This document shows positions 63,768 through 64,000 of a DNA stretch of 64,000 nt, piece by piece (within the stretch, counting starts at the first letter, position 1; the number at the start of each line of letters is the position of its first letter). The notes beneath the pieces were generated by a model. That model searched no databases and had not been told where the DNA came from. It saw nothing but the letters and a program-made list of their open reading frames with translations. This stretch comes from Helopsaltes ochotensis. Its lineage: Eukaryota; Chordata; Aves; Passeriformes; Locustellidae. Made by a program: the position numbers and the translations under genes. The stretch covers positions 1,478,783 to 1,542,782 of the forward strand of contig VXBM01000093.1 in assembly GCA_013400155.1 (NCBI GenBank), written 5' to 3'.

Positions 63768-64000
63768 GTATTTTCATCTTAATGGAAAAAGGCATCTCTT
63801 CTGTGCTCTCCATGTGCTTCCTGTTACACACGTTTGTTTTCCAAATATACTCTTTTTTCCTTTGGGAAGCAGATTAGAATGAGAGGGGAGTTAGGTCTGG
63901 GTAGTGGATTTTGGCATGTTCATATATGGAGCATTAGGAAACAAGATGAAAGGTGACGTAAGGTCAAAATGAAGTGAAACTTGTGGTAATTGTTCCCTTT

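Overview
This window is vertebrate nuclear DNA, most probably from a bird. The evidence is multi-exon genes with GT-AG introns, several CR1-type LINE fragments that are typical of avian genomes, short introns and intergenic spaces, and CpG-island promoters. Two runs of N (14819-15160 and 60085-60214) are assembly gaps, and both fall in GC-rich promoter/first-exon sequence. No prokaryotic genes, tRNA, rRNA or CRISPR array were recognised.

Layout, all genes on the + strand. (1) 1-13.9 kb: the 3' ten coding exons and 3'UTR of EFCAB14, a coiled-coil protein ending in an EF-hand pair. Its first exon lies upstream of the window. (2) About 14.2-23.3 kb: ATPAF1, the mitochondrial F1-ATPase assembly factor, in nine exons. 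The start of exon 1 is lost in the first gap, and intron 2 uses a GC donor. (3) 23.9-25.9 kb: two ~270-bp direct repeats flanking ~1.5 kb of CpG-rich DNA that belongs to no recognised gene. (4) About 29.9-52.1 kb: MOB3C, complete at 216 codons in three coding exons, preceded by a noncoding first exon and followed by a ~1.5 kb 3'UTR. (5) From about 59.8 kb: a CpG island and presumed 5' noncoding exons of the next gene, expected from synteny to be MKNK1; no MKNK1 coding exon is seen.

The order EFCAB14 - ATPAF1 - MOB3C - (MKNK1), all head-to-tail, matches the human 1p33 order as I know it. TEX38, which lies between EFCAB14 and ATPAF1 in mammals, was not seen. The genes do not form a functional operon: one product is a poorly characterised membrane-associated EF-hand protein, one a mitochondrial assembly chaperone, and one a MOB-family kinase adaptor.

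The least explained sequence is the repeat-flanked CpG-rich island at 23.88-25.93 kb. A perfect 38-bp palindrome in an EFCAB14 intron and the GC-AG intron of ATPAF1 are also worth attention. The remaining long stretches are introns or intergenic DNA in which I saw no further genes.
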